A DNA stretch of 64,000 nucleotides, taken from positions 1 through 64,000 of the forward strand of contig NZ_MBPP01000004.1 in assembly GCF_001858325.1 (NCBI RefSeq), given 5' to 3'. The stretch is from Marinobacter sp. AC-23 (lineage in GTDB: Bacteria > Pseudomonadota > Gammaproteobacteria > Pseudomonadales > Oleiphilaceae). Position numbers and translations under genes: made by a program. The notes under the pieces were generated by a model. The model did no database searches. It saw nothing but the letters and a program-made list of their open reading frames with translations, and was not told the origin of the DNA. Numbering within the stretch: position 1 is the stretch's first letter; each line of letters begins with the position of its first letter. This document shows, in pieces, positions 39,779 through 50,187 of the stretch.

Positions 39779-40087
39779 ATGCAACTCAACATTTCAGGCC
39801 ATCACGTAGAGCTGACTCCCGCGTTAAAAGATTATGTAGCCGAGAAACTGGAACGGCTGGAGAGGCACTTTGACCACATCAGCAATTGCCAGGTGACCCT
39901 GGAAGTGGATAAGGTTCGCCAAATAGCAGATGCTACGCTCCACGTGGTTGGTGGTGAGATTCACGCAAAGGCGGAAAATGAGGATATGTACGCAGCAATC
40001 GACGGCCTTGTCGATAAGCTAGACCGGCAGATCCTCAAGCACAAAGAAAAGAGTGTGGACAGGATGCAGGGTAACATCGCCCGCTAG
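39779..40087 (+). CDS. hpf: Ribosome hibernation promoting factor, short form
   Basis: Binds the 30S subunit and promotes 100S ribosome dimers in stationary phase. 102 residues, the short form without the C-terminal dimerisation domain. MQLNISGHHVELTPALKDYVAEKLERLERHF-type start, EVDKVRQIADATLHV and MYAAIDGLVDKLDRQILKHKEK are diagnostic. AGGAGACGTCT precedes the ATG. Confidence 0.96.
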   Translation: MQLNISGHHVELTPALKDYVAEKLERLERHFDHISNCQVTLEVDKVRQIADATLHVVGGEIHAKAENEDMYAAIDGLVDKLDRQILKHKEKSVDRMQGNIAR

Positions 40088-40117
40088 GCGACTGTTTTCA
40101 GGCATGTCATCTAATCA

Positions 40118-40150
40118 GGCTGCGGCACGGGAAACGTGTCGCAGCTTTTT
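40118..40150 (+). terminator. Rho-independent terminator after hpf
   Basis: GCTGCGGCACG (40118-40128) pairs with CGTGTCGCAGC (40134-40144) with one G-U pair, followed by six T. It separates rpoN-hpf from ptsN, which starts 22 bases further. Confidence 0.92.
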
Positions 40151-40171
40151 TAACGGAAGTACGGTCGATTC

Positions 40172-40642
40172 ATGAGCGACACATCACTGACAATAGACAA
40201 CATCCTTGCCCCGGAATTGACCCTGTGCAAGGTGCCCGCATCCAGTAAAAAGCGGGTTCTTGAGTTCATTGCCGAGCAGATCAGCCAGCACAATGATGCT
40301 CTTAACGAGGGCCAGATATTTAACAATCTGATTGCCCGTGAGCGGCTGGGCAGCACCGGAATCGGCCAGGGAATCGCCATCCCCCATTGCCGCCTGGATG
40401 GACTTGAGAAGGTTATTGGCGTACTGATGACTCTGGACGAAACCGTGGAGTTTGACGCGATTGATAACCAACCGGTAGATCTGGTGTTTGCACTTGTTGT
40501 GCCTAAAGAAGCGACCAGCGAGCATCTTGAGTTGCTAAGCCAGCTGGCTGAAAAATTTAATGAGCGCGCTTTCTGTGACCGCCTCAGACAGTGCAAAGAT
40601 GCAACTGAGCTTTACCAAAGCATGACCGCCGCAAGCGGCTGA
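40172..40642 (+). CDS. ptsN: Nitrogen PTS EIIA component PtsN
   Basis: EIIA-Ntr regulatory phosphocarrier, not a sugar transporter. Phospho-accepting His lies in the motif GIAIPHCRLDG. Other features: the N-terminal ILAPELTLCKVPASSKKRVLEFIAE and VDLVFALVVPKEATSEHLELLSQLA. 156 residues, normal. Immediately follows the hpf terminator, so it needs its own promoter or readthrough. Works with PtsO and PtsP. Confidence 0.95.
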   Translation: MSDTSLTIDNILAPELTLCKVPASSKKRVLEFIAEQISQHNDALNEGQIFNNLIARERLGSTGIGQGIAIPHCRLDGLEKVIGVLMTLDETVEFDAIDNQPVDLVFALVVPKEATSEHLELLSQLAEKFNERAFCDRLRQCKDATELYQSMTAASG

Positions 40643-40671
40643 TATCCACTCTGGCAACAGGCTGTTTCACC

Positions 40672-41556
40672 ATGAAGCTGATCATCGTCAGTGGCCGATC
40701 CGGGTCCGGCAAAAGTACCGCTCTGCACGTACTGGAAGATCTCGGCTACTACTGCATTGATAACCTGCCTATCGGGCTTTTGTTCCCTCTTACTCGGGAG
40801 GCGGCTGACCAAAGCGCACCAGGGCGGCTCGACAAAATGGCGGTCAGTATTGATGCCCGCAACCTGTCCGCCGAACTGGCTAATTTTGAAGAGATTTACC
40901 GAAAACTCCGCAAGGCGGATATTCTGGTAGAGATCATCTACCTGGACGCCGATGAGCAGTCACTGCTGCAGAGATTTCACGCGACCCGCCGCAAACACCC
41001 CCTGAGCAACGATAAAACGTCTCTCCGAGAGGCCATCAGCAGCGAAAAAGAGCTGCTGGAGCCGCTCTCCAAACTTGCGGATCTCTACATCAACACCAAA
41101 GGCCTGTCGATGTACGAACTGCGGGATATGGTGAAGCAGCGCGTGGCCGGGCGCAAAGATCAGGAACTGGCCCTGCTGTTCCAGTCTTTCGGCTTCAAGC
41201 ATGGTGTACCACTGGATTCCGATTACGTATTTGATGTGCGCTGCCTGCCGAACCCGTACTGGGATACCAGCTTGCGCAAGTTTACCGGCCTGGATCAACC
41301 GGTTGCCGAGTTTCTGGAGAAAGAACCTGCAAGCCACAAAATGGTGAACGATCTTATTGCTTTTCTGGAAAGCTGGATCCCCTCTTTTGCCGACAGCAAT
41401 CGCAGTTATATGACCATTTCCATTGGCTGCACCGGCGGCCAGCACCGGTCGGTATATGTCTGTGAACAGCTGGGGCGGCATTTCCGGGAACTCAGCAGCA
41501 ACGTGCAAGTACGTCATACTGAGCTGCCGCATCTGCAGGCCCGGAAAGAGGTCTGA
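40672..41556 (+). CDS. rapZ: RNase adapter protein RapZ (YvcJ family)
   Basis: P-loop protein that in E. coli directs RNase E to the GlmZ small RNA and senses glucosamine-6-phosphate. Walker A VSGRSGSGKST at the N-terminus; CIDNLPIGLL; the C-terminal YMTISIGCTGGQHRSVYVCEQLG is the family signature. 294 residues. Lies 29 bases after ptsN and 6 before ptsO. Confidence 0.96.
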   Translation: MKLIIVSGRSGSGKSTALHVLEDLGYYCIDNLPIGLLFPLTREAADQSAPGRLDKMAVSIDARNLSAELANFEEIYRKLRKADILVEIIYLDADEQSLLQRFHATRRKHPLSNDKTSLREAISSEKELLEPLSKLADLYINTKGLSMYELRDMVKQRVAGRKDQELALLFQSFGFKHGVPLDSDYVFDVRCLPNPYWDTSLRKFTGLDQPVAEFLEKEPASHKMVNDLIAFLESWIPSFADSNRSYMTISIGCTGGQHRSVYVCEQLGRHFRELSSNVQVRHTELPHLQARKEV

Positions 41557-41562
41557 GTTGCT

Positions 41563-41832
41563 GTGATACGCCACCCCATTATTATTATAAATAAACTTGG
41601 CCTGCACGCCCGGGCCACAGCAAAGCTGGTTGCCACTGCATCACGGTTCGACAGTGCTGTAAAAGTCTGCGGCAAGGGCCGTGAAGTAGACGCTAAAAAC
41701 ATCATGCAGGTCATGATGCTCGCAGCCAGCAAAGGCACCGAGGTGGAGTTGGTAGCCGATGGCCCAGACGAGCAGCACGCTATCGACGCCCTCGCCGCCC
41801 TGATCAACGACTATTTTGGCGAAGGCGAATAA
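41563..41832 (+). CDS. ptsO: Nitrogen PTS phosphocarrier NPr (PtsO)
   Basis: HPr-like protein of 89 residues. Phosphorylated His in NKLGLHARATAKLV. KNIMQVMMLAASKGTEVELVADGPDE matches the HPr fold's Ser-46 region, with Met in place of Ser/Ile-Ser seen in sugar HPr. Pairs with PtsN. The start is GTG at 41563, right after the rapZ stop. Confidence 0.94.
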   Translation: MIRHPIIIINKLGLHARATAKLVATASRFDSAVKVCGKGREVDAKNIMQVMMLAASKGTEVELVADGPDEQHAIDALAALINDYFGEGE

Positions 41833-41892
41833 CTGGCCATTTTTCATAGCCCATCCCTGCAACTCTTTCTCACGTGCGCTGGCTAACTCCGT

Positions 41893-41898
41893 TATAAT
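41893..41898 (+). promoter_or_regulatory. -10 element upstream of mgtE
   Basis: A perfect TATAAT lies 29 bases before the mgtE ATG, in a 94-base gap after ptsO. The -35 region (about 41869-41875) is poor. It suggests mgtE has its own promoter. Confidence 0.5.
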
Positions 41899-41926
41899 AC
41901 TGGCGTTTTCTGACTGCAGGTGATTC

Positions 41927-43288
41927 ATGTCTGATATTCTGGAAAAAAGCCAAGCCCGCCAACGTTTACGCTCACTGAGCGAAGCGCTGGACAGCGGCGC
42001 GCTGAAACAAGTTGCCCGTATTCTCAACGGCGGCCTGAGCCCCAGTGATATTGCCCACCTGCTAGAATCTTCGCCGCCACGCCAGCGCGCCCTGCTCTGG
42101 AACCTGGTTGATAAGCAGCTGGAAGGTGATGTTCTCCAATACCTTAACGAGGACATTCGCGCCGAATACCTGAGCCGGTTGAACGCCCAGGAACTGGCGG
42201 ACATTATTGAGGATTTCGAGTCGGACGACCTGGCCGACCTTCTCCAGCAGTTACCCGATACGGTGATCCAGGAAGTTCTGGACACCATGGACGAGCAGGA
42301 TCGGCAGCGGGTTGAAGAGGTGCTTTCGTACCCGGAAGACACCGCCGGCGGCTTGATGAACACCGACACCATCACCGTGCGCCCTGACATAAGCATCGAT
42401 GTGGTGTTGCGTTATCTACGCCGGCACCGGGTGCTGCCACCCATGACAGACAGCCTGATTGTCGTGAACCGGCGGGATGAGTTTATCGGCATGTTGCCTA
42501 TCACCAAGATGCTCGTGTCGAATCAGGCTGCAACCGTTCGGGAGGTGATGGATACAGACATTGAACCCATCCCCGTCACCCTGTCAGATACCAAGGTTGC
42601 CACCCTGTTTGAGCGCTACGATCTTATTTCTGCGCCGGTTGTGAACGAAGAAGGCCGTCTTCTGGGGCGGATCACCATCGATGACGTGGTGGATGTTATC
42701 CGGGAAGACGCGGACCACTCGCTGATGAGTATGGCGGGCCTGGATGATGACGAAGATACCTTTGCACCCGTGTGGAAAACGACCCGGCGCCGGGCGATTT
42801 GGCTGGGCGTTAACCTGCTCACCGCCTTCATTGCCTCTGGCGTCATTGGCCTGTTTGAAGACACCATCGAAAAAGTGGTTGCCCTGGCGGTGCTCATGCC
42901 CATTGTAGCCAGCATGGGCGGAATTGCCGGCAGCCAGACCCTCACACTGGTTATCAGAGGCATGGCGGTTGGGCAGATAAGCGGAGCCAATGTGGGCTGG
43001 TTGCTGAACCGGGAGTTTCTTTCCGGTATTCTCAACGGCTTGCTCTGGGCCGCGGTGGTGGCTGCCGCGGCCACCGCCTGGTTTCAGGATATAATGATAG
43101 GGGTGGTTATCGCGGCGGCGCTGGTTATTAACCTGGTGGCCGCAGCGCTAGTGGGAACTGTACTGCCGCTGTTCCTGAAATCTCGCAACATAGACCCGGC
43201 CCTGGCAGGCAGCGTTATACTGACAACCGTTACCGATGTGGTCGGTTTTATGTCTTTTCTTGGCCTTGCGACCATTTTTTACGCGTGA
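41927..43288 (+). CDS. mgtE: Magnesium transporter MgtE
   Basis: Mg2+ channel gated by cytoplasmic Mg2+. N domain with helical repeats (LESSPPRQRALLWNLVD; DIIEDFESDDLADLLQQLP), two CBS domains from about residue 140 to 255, then five transmembrane helices with the pore motif MPIVASMGGIAGSQTLTLVIRGMA. 453 residues, normal. Intact. Followed by darP after 22 bases. Confidence 0.96.
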   Translation: MSDILEKSQARQRLRSLSEALDSGALKQVARILNGGLSPSDIAHLLESSPPRQRALLWNLVDKQLEGDVLQYLNEDIRAEYLSRLNAQELADIIEDFESDDLADLLQQLPDTVIQEVLDTMDEQDRQRVEEVLSYPEDTAGGLMNTDTITVRPDISIDVVLRYLRRHRVLPPMTDSLIVVNRRDEFIGMLPITKMLVSNQAATVREVMDTDIEPIPVTLSDTKVATLFERYDLISAPVVNEEGRLLGRITIDDVVDVIREDADHSLMSMAGLDDDEDTFAPVWKTTRRRAIWLGVNLLTAFIASGVIGLFEDTIEKVVALAVLMPIVASMGGIAGSQTLTLVIRGMAVGQISGANVGWLLNREFLSGILNGLLWAAVVAAAATAWFQDIMIGVVIAAALVINLVAAALVGTVLPLFLKSRNIDPALAGSVILTTVTDVVGFMSFLGLATIFYA

Positions 43289-43310
43289 CCCGACAAACCT
43301 GGATGTAATC

Positions 43311-43835
43311 ATGATTGACAACACTCAAGACGACGCCCCGGAGTATTCCGGGCCGAGTAAATCCCAGCTCAAGCGGGACATGCACGCGCTGCAGAACATT
43401 GGTAAGCGTATGCTGGAATTGAGCAACGAACAGCTTGATACGCTGACCATCAGCGATACCCTCAGAAGCGCCATTGAAGAATCCCGCAGGATTCGGCAGA
43501 ACGAAGCCAAGCGTCGTCACTTGCAATATATCGGCAAGATTATCCGGCAAGAAGACGACCCAGAGGCGGTGCTGCGGGCTATTGATGCTTTCGATTCAGG
43601 AAGCGAGGAACACACTCGCCGCCACCATCTGGCTGAGCGCTGGCGCGACCGAATGATTGCCGACGGCGACTCTGTTGCTGGTGAGTTTTTCAGTTACTGC
43701 CCTGGTGCAGACATTCAGCACTTGCGTAACCTGGTTCGTAACGCCCGCAGAGATGTGGATAAACAGAAAAACACCGGCCAGGCCCGCAAACTATTCCGCT
43801 ACCTGCGCGAGTGTGTTGATGAAGTTGAAGCCTGA
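43311..43835 (+). CDS. darP: Ribosome-associated protein DarP (YjgA, DUF615)
   Basis: 50S subunit assembly-linked protein of 174 residues. PSKSQLKRDMHALQNIGKRMLEL is the conserved start and RRHLQYIGKIIRQEDDPE the central segment; charged helices continue to the end. ATG 43311 is chosen over an in-frame codon inside mgtE. The gene converges on yhdP, with 21 bases between stops. Confidence 0.93.
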   Translation: MIDNTQDDAPEYSGPSKSQLKRDMHALQNIGKRMLELSNEQLDTLTISDTLRSAIEESRRIRQNEAKRRHLQYIGKIIRQEDDPEAVLRAIDAFDSGSEEHTRRHHLAERWRDRMIADGDSVAGEFFSYCPGADIQHLRNLVRNARRDVDKQKNTGQARKLFRYLRECVDEVEA

Positions 43836-43856
43836 TTCTGGCAGCAACCATTCCGG

Positions 43857-46800
43857 TCAGTTGCCGGTATCAAATACCCGTCGCAGATCCACGCTAGGCT
43901 CGTCCCAGGTTCCGGTCACATTGTAGGTAGCGCTGGTCAGTTTGCTCAATGGATCACCCAGTACTTTATCGAGTACAAAAAGCGCACCTCCGATGGGAGC
44001 ACCGGCTCCCATTAATAATGCCGCCAGTGGCAAGTTCTGCGTCAGTGGCAGAACCACTACCAGGCGCATATCGAGCACCTCATCTGCCAGGTTGGTGCTG
44101 CCGCTAAGCTTGAATGCGCCAGACGGCCCAACCACCTGAAGCTCCGGATCCATGGTCAGCAGGCCATCTTTCAGGCGCGCCTTGCCTGAGATAGCATCAA
44201 AGGCTACGCCACGCTCATACAGATCGGAAAAGTCCAGCTTGAGCCTACGCCAAAGCGTGTCAGCATTGAGTAGATTGAAGATTCTGAACACTTGCGCGCT
44301 GTTATTGCGTTCCAGAATAACGCCGTCGTCCAGACGAGCGCTAACCTCCCCACTGAGGCTTGCGAGCTCAAACTCATCAGGCCGCCCCGGCCAGTCCAGC
44401 TCAAGCTCAATATTGCTTTGCTTGTTGGATAAAGGAATGTCTGAACCAAAAAGCCCTCCCAAATCAGCCAAAGCGTCGCCAGTTACAGACCCGGAAAACT
44501 GACTGGTTTCTCTGTTATCGACAACGCTCCAGGTCATATCCCCCTGCAACGTGAGGGACTTGAGGCGGCCTTCAATTTCGGTAATTTTCAGCTTCTCGGC
44601 CTCAGGCCGCAAATAAAAAGACCAACGACCCAAACTCTCACCGTTTAGTTGCAGCTCCGATATGGCAATGTCCACATCTGGCCAGTTCGCCATATCCAAG
44701 GCCCGAAAGGCTTCAAGTTGCTGCTTCAGTGTTAACAGTTCTGGAGCCTCTTTCGCGGCCTCCTCATTTCGAACCAAGCGAAGCACTTGAAAATCTGCAG
44801 TAACTAGGCTCAGGTCATTAGGTATTTCCAGCCGGCCAACCGCCCGCTCTGAGCGAGTAGTAAGAACCCAGCGGTCACCAAGATCAAGGGCTTCAAGGTT
44901 TATGTTCGTCAGAGTTTGAGCCCCCAGATAGAGCTCCTCAAAGGTCAGCTCAAGCCCGGAGTTTTTCCACAGCAAGTCAAAGGTCGCGCGATTCTCCCAG
45001 GTACCAGAAATACCCAAGCCGTCCTCGGCTTCGATGTCTATTTCCGCCACCAGCGGTGCGGCTTCGTCCGCATCTTTGGAAAACGGAGCAGGCCAATCGA
45101 TGGCCAACCCTTCAAGGCTGGAACGGACCGTTAGCCTTGAATCGCTGCCTGGCGCCACATCCAGCTGCGCCGTATATTCAGTCGTGCCGCTCAAGCCATA
45201 CTGGCTCTTTTTGGGGGTTCCATCAGCCCTTCGGGCTTCACAATGCCTACCTGGCGAAACACACCGGGCACAGCTAACGCGCCGGTTTGCTGAATTCTGA
45301 GCCCATCGCCCGCTCCTGGCTGATCCGAATTCGTCTGGCTGAACGCTACGCTGACCGGCTCGCCCAAAAAGCTTGCTTGCAGGGGCTCCCCGGAGAAGCC
45401 CTTAACAGAGTGATAATTCAGCGCACCGGAAATGCTGTCCCAACGCAGGTCTGCCTCAGGATAGTTAACTGAACCATTACGGGTGTAAATGTTCGCCTCA
45501 ACCACGGGCGTGGCGCCATCGATTAGAGGCAAGTCAATCGCAAGGTCCAGTTCGTAATCGCCGGCGTAATTGAGGTTTTGGGCTTCTGCTCCGACCATGT
45601 CGCCAAACGGGCTGTTCTCCACCCAATAGGCCACAGCGTCCCCAGGCACTGGTGCCGACACATCCACGCGCACGAGTGCACCGTCCTGTTTGGGAACCAC
45701 GGCTACGGTACCAGGATTCAGGGACAGGCCGCCGGTGGTTCCGGCTTCCAGCGACACCAGCGTGTCGCCATTTTGTATGTCAACTCGTCCGCGAGCGCCG
45801 GTTACTTCAGGCCACTGATCGTCATAGCGCACGGTGGCGTTATCAAACTCGTACCACATGGACGACACAAATGACCCTGCAGGCGAGTCTGCGCTAATCT
45901 GGCCATGGCCATAGTAAACACCTGATGTAATATTCGCCTTGGTGATAGCGGTGGTCAGCCACTCATAAAGTTCGGCATCCACGACTTTCTGCGGAACAAA
46001 TTCTGCCAACATGGACGCCGTGGCGTCCTCAACGCCAATACGCAGGCCTAAATTGCTCTCTCCCTGTTCATCCAGCTTCAGATCGAAAGCGCCGGCCAAG
46101 AGGGTTTTTTCGCCATATCCAATGCGTATGTCATCTGCATACACTCGGGTAATGGGGCCATCCAATTGCCAGGCGACGGTCGCAGCCATCTCGGGCAAGG
46201 ACCATTCGCTGCTGAACAGTTCCGGAAACTCCAAAATAACCGGTCGCACACCGGAGCGGGCTCGCACATACCCAGCAGTCTCATCAACATAAACAATGCC
46301 CTGCACACCACTGACCGCTGGCGCCCCATCATAGGCTGCAGCCCCAACGTTCCGAAGCCGGGCAGAGAACTCAAAACTGTTTTCACCACGCCCCGGAACA
46401 CTGATTTTCACACCGTCAAGAAAGCCCACCGGGCGATAGTCTTTCAGGGCGTCACTGGCGACCGGGGGCAAAAGCGGGAGCGCACCGACCAGATTACGTA
46501 GCGGGCGCAGCGGCATAGCTTCGGCGGTAATGGTAAAGCCTTCCGGTTTTGGGACTAGCTTCAGGCTGAATGGTGGTACTTCATCACCGTTCCAGGCCCA
46601 GGCCAGCTGTTTCAAATGCCATTCTCCGATGGTTTCAGCCCCGTCACCGGTTTCTTCCGGCGCCTCCATCACGGCACTGTGTCTGCGCCAACCAAACTGC
46701 GCACTGATATCTTCCAGTGGGGCCAAGGACTCACCGGCAACCCCCAGCTGCAAGTATGGCGTTCTCACGGTTCCGCTTACTTGCTGCAGGACACCTTCAC

Positions 46801-47619
46801 GGAAGGTCAACCAGGCCTCGCCGCCCAAATCAAACCCTTCTACCCGGATGTCTCGCCATTGATATTCATCAAACAGGCCATCAAACAATCGGCCCGAATC
46901 CACATCGAGGTATAATTGGCCGCTAAAGTCACCGCGAAAAAAGTGCTTACCCACCAGTGTAAAACTGGCAAGTTGCTGGGTTGTTGCGGATCGCATGGCC
47001 CGCCCGGACGCCCGAAACAGGCCCTTTTGATATACCAGATCAAGCTGGGGGATATCCAGGTGGCGCAGCTGGCCTTGATTATCACGAATACCCAGGCTCA
47101 CGCGGGTCACTTTTATGTAGGGGTCCGACAGCCATTTCCCGGCGATTTCGAGCAATATCGGAAGCGGTTATTGAGCGGCTCAGGAAAGTCGGCACCCCGA
47201 ACGCCCACTTCGCCACTGTCATTTTGGTTAAGCGTTAATTCAAGCCCGTCGGCCTCGAAATCCTCAAAGACGATCCTGAACCGCATCAGCGACGCCAGCA
47301 CGTCGAAACGAATGGTCAGATGCTGCAGGCTCACTACCTGCACCCCGGAATCCGGGTTGGTAACATCAATATCTTGAGCGGTAAATGAGGGGTCCAGCCA
47401 GAACCAGCGGGAGGAGAGGTTGCCAATGCGTACTTCGTGCCCCAAGCGAGCAGAAAGATCCCTGGAAAGATCGTCCCGAAAGCTATCTATATTCTGGGTA
47501 AGCTGCCGGCCAATGCCCACATAAAGGGCAAACAGCACCAACACGATAAGCAGCGACCACCACACAGCGCCGGTAAACAGCGCCATCAAACGTAAAGGCT
47601 GGCGTTTAGAGGAAGACAT
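43857..47619 (-). CDS. yhdP: YhdP-family AsmA-like envelope protein (DUF3971), two frameshifts
   Basis: Very large inner-membrane-anchored periplasmic protein implicated in phospholipid transport to the outer membrane. An N-terminal helix (LFTGAVWWSLLIVLVLFALYVGIG), LSARLGHEVRIGNLSSRWFW, then the DUF3971 region and the C-terminal AsmA-like domain with VLDMRLVVVLPLTQNLPLAALLMGAGAPIGGA. Three consecutive frames hold the N-, middle and C-terminal parts. Joins near 47161 (TTCC[C]GATA) and 45195 (GC[C]TTGAGC) each need one added C and give about 1254 residues, the family length. Last gene of mreBCD-maf-rng-yhdP. Confidence 0.92.
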
Positions 47620-47627
47620 TGGGGGCG

Positions 47628-49109
47628 TCAGAGCAAAACGACATCATACTGCTCCTGACTGTAAAACGGCTCTACCTGAAAGCGGACAGCCTTGGCAATA
47701 AAGGTTTCAAGGTCTGCCACGTTGTCGGACTCCTCATCAAGAAGACGATCCACCACGCTTTGAGACGCCATCACCAGATAGTTTTCTGCATCGTAAGCCC
47801 GGTTAATCCGCATAATTTCCCGGAAAATTTCGAAGCACACGGTTTCACTGGTTTTAAGGAAGCCACGGCCATCGCAAATTGGGCAAGGTTCACACAAAAC
47901 CTGACCAAGGCTTTCAGTGGTTCGCTTTCGGGTCATCTCTACAAGACCCAGCTCAGACACACCGGTAATTTTGGTTTTTGCGTGATCCCGCTCGAGCATT
48001 TTTTCCAGCATTCGGTGAACCTGGCGCTGATGCTCGGCGTCTTCCATATCGATGAAGTCGATGATGATTATGCCACCCAGATTGCGCAAGCGCAGTTGGC
48101 GGCTGATCGCCCGAGCCGCTTCCAGATTGGTCTTGAAAATCGTCTCTTCCAGGTTGCGATGACCCACAAACGCGCCGGTGTTGATATCAATGGTGGTCAT
48201 GGCTTCGGTCTGGTCAATGATCACGTAGCCTCCAGACTTGAGCTGCACCTTGCGGCTGAGCGCCTTCTGGATCTCATCCTCTACCGAGTAGAGATCGAAA
48301 ATCGGCCGCTCACCTGGGTAGTACTCCACCTTATCGGCAAATTCGGTCACAAACTCTTCAACAAATTCCATGACCCGCTGATGACTCTCTCGGCTGTCGA
48401 TACGTACTTTTTCGGTTTGCGGCCGAATAAGATCACGAATGGTGCGGATAAACAGCGGTAAATCCTTGTAAACAGCGGCAGGCGCCTGCACCTTTTCAAT
48501 CCGCTCGTGGATAGACTGGCTGAGGTGGTGCAGGTAATTCATGTCTGCCATCAGCTCTTCCGCCGTCGCCGCCTCAGCCGCTGTGCGGATAATATACCCG
48601 CCCTTCACGTCCGGATGGGTTGCAGCGCCTTCTTCCACGAGGGTTTTCAATCGGTTGCGTTCGGCTTCGTCCTCGATTCTCTGGGAAATACCCACATGGC
48701 TAACCTCGGGCATGAAAACCAAATAGCGAGAGGGTATGGAAAGCTGGGTCGTGAGCCGGGCACCTTTTGTACCAATAGGGTCTTTGGTGACCTGCACCAC
48801 CAATGACTGCCCTTCACGCAACAAGGTGCGAATATCCGGTACGGTTTTGGGGGAGGCCCCAGGCTCTGACGCACTGGACTGGCTAGACACTACATCGGAG
48901 GCGTGTATGAATGCGGCCTTCTCCAGACCAATGTCGACAAACGCAGCTTCCATGCCGGGGAGCACCCGCACAACCTTACCTTTGTAGATATTACCAACAA
49001 TGCCTTTACGACTGGCACGCTCAATGTAGGCTTCCTGCAGCATACCGTTCTCAACCAGCGCAACCCGGGTTTCAACCGGTGTTACGTTGATCAGGATTTC
49101 TTCGCTCAT
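47628..49109 (-). CDS. rng: Ribonuclease G
   Basis: Endoribonuclease maturing 16S rRNA 5' ends. N-terminal S1 domain (RKGIVGNIYKGKVVRVLPGMEAAFVDIGLEKAAFIHASDV), catalytic Asp segment IDINTGAFVG and IIIIDFIDM, the zinc-link Cys pair CEPCPICDGRGF. 493 residues, intact. ATG 49109. It lies 8 bases before yhdP. No long extension as in RNase E. Confidence 0.97.
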   Translation of the reverse strand: MSEEILINVTPVETRVALVENGMLQEAYIERASRKGIVGNIYKGKVVRVLPGMEAAFVDIGLEKAAFIHASDVVSSQSSASEPGASPKTVPDIRTLLREGQSLVVQVTKDPIGTKGARLTTQLSIPSRYLVFMPEVSHVGISQRIEDEAERNRLKTLVEEGAATHPDVKGGYIIRTAAEAATAEELMADMNYLHHLSQSIHERIEKVQAPAAVYKDLPLFIRTIRDLIRPQTEKVRIDSRESHQRVMEFVEEFVTEFADKVEYYPGERPIFDLYSVEDEIQKALSRKVQLKSGGYVIIDQTEAMTTIDINTGAFVGHRNLEETIFKTNLEAARAISRQLRLRNLGGIIIIDFIDMEDAEHQRQVHRMLEKMLERDHAKTKITGVSELGLVEMTRKRTTESLGQVLCEPCPICDGRGFLKTSETVCFEIFREIMRINRAYDAENYLVMASQSVVDRLLDEESDNVADLETFIAKAVRFQVEPFYSQEQYDVVLL

Positions 49110-49708
49110 GATTGGCTCTCCCTACTACTCGGCCAGTGTTTCCAAACGGGGCAGCCAGCACTGGCCAGCAAGGCGGCAGTTTCCTGTAATGGCAGGCCAA
49201 CAACCGCACTGTAGCTCCCTTTGAGTTCCTTCACAAAAATACCACCAAGTCCCTGAATGCCATAACTTCCAGCCTTGTCCATTGGCTCTCCTGTGGCCAC
49301 ATAGGCGGCGATCTCGTCGTCAGACAGACAACGGAACGTTACTTGCGTCGTCACCAAACAAGTCTCGCAGTGCCCTCCCTGTGCCAGTGCGATGGCCGTC
49401 ATAACCTGGTGAGTTGTGCCAGACAGCTTGGCGAGCATAGCTTTAGCTTCGCGCTCGTTGGATGGCTTACCAAGAATTGCTGCATTCAGAACCACAGAGG
49501 TATCAGAGCCGAGAACCAGTTTGCCGGGAAAGCTGATCGCAACAGCGAGGGCTTTCTCCCGGGCCAGCCGCTCGACGTAATCACCGGGCATCTCTGCGGT
49601 TCGCGGGGTTTCGTCAATATGGGCGGGCTGCACAGAAAAGCGGACACCAATCTGCTCAAGCAGTTCTGAACGGCGTGGCGACGCAGAAGCGAGAATAACT
49701 GAAGCCAT
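49106..49708 (-). CDS. maf: Maf-family nucleoside triphosphate pyrophosphatase (YhdE type)
   Basis: House-cleaning dTTP/UTP pyrophosphatase. 200 residues. The motif SASPRRSELLEQIG near the start, the Asp of LVLGSDTSVVLN, and YGIQGLGGIFVKELKGSYSAVVGLPL are diagnostic of the YhdE branch. ATG 49708 begins the conserved MASVILASASPRR; longer in-frame starts would overlap mreD. The 3' end overlaps rng by 4 bases. Confidence 0.94.
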   Translation of the reverse strand: MASVILASASPRRSELLEQIGVRFSVQPAHIDETPRTAEMPGDYVERLAREKALAVAISFPGKLVLGSDTSVVLNAAILGKPSNEREAKAMLAKLSGTTHQVMTAIALAQGGHCETCLVTTQVTFRCLSDDEIAAYVATGEPMDKAGSYGIQGLGGIFVKELKGSYSAVVGLPLQETAALLASAGCPVWKHWPSSRESQS

Positions 49709-49710
49709 GG

Positions 49711-50187
49711 TTAACCCAACTTTCGATTGATGTTGTCCATCAGTATGGAAAACATGGGCCATACCACGGCGCTGGTCAGTGCCGGCCACAGATAGCTGAA
49801 CCCAGCATCCTCGCCACCAAGCATCTGCTTGAGAAAGTGCACCAGCATCTGGTTAATGCCAAGAACAAGAAAGACCATCAGGCACTGTTGCGATAAGGGA
49901 TACATGCGCAGCCGCTGATGGATAGTAAGAACCAAAAAGGCAATCAGCCCCATCGCCAGGGCGTTAACGCCCAACGGCGTTGCTTCCAGCACATCGAGCA
50001 ACAGGCCGAGACACCAGGCAAACAGAATGCCGAATTGCGCCGGGGCCCGGAATGTCCAATAAAACACGATTAAACCAAGCCACTCAGGCCGGAACTCGAA
50101 CCAGCCCACGGGAAACAAGGAAATGCTCAACACCAGTGACGCGATCACCGACAGCACAAATACCGGATAACTGATTACAGACAACAT
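49711..50187 (-). CDS. mreD: Rod shape-determining protein MreD
   Basis: Polytopic inner-membrane protein of 158 residues of the elongasome. About five hydrophobic segments, including VFVLSVIASLVLSISLFP and LGIVFYWTFRAP-like SLGLIVFYWTFRAP. LGLLLDVLEATPLGVNALAMGLIAFL is typical. Overlaps mreC by one base (TGATG-type). Intact. Confidence 0.93.
   Translation of the reverse strand: MLSVISYPVFVLSVIASLVLSISLFPVGWFEFRPEWLGLIVFYWTFRAPAQFGILFAWCLGLLLDVLEATPLGVNALAMGLIAFLVLTIHQRLRMYPLSQQCLMVFLVLGINQMLVHFLKQMLGGEDAGFSYLWPALTSAVVWPMFSILMDNINRKLG

Noticed and set aside
47619..48461. 280-residue plus-strand frame opposite rng
   Set aside because: A shadow of the conserved RNase G coding sequence.
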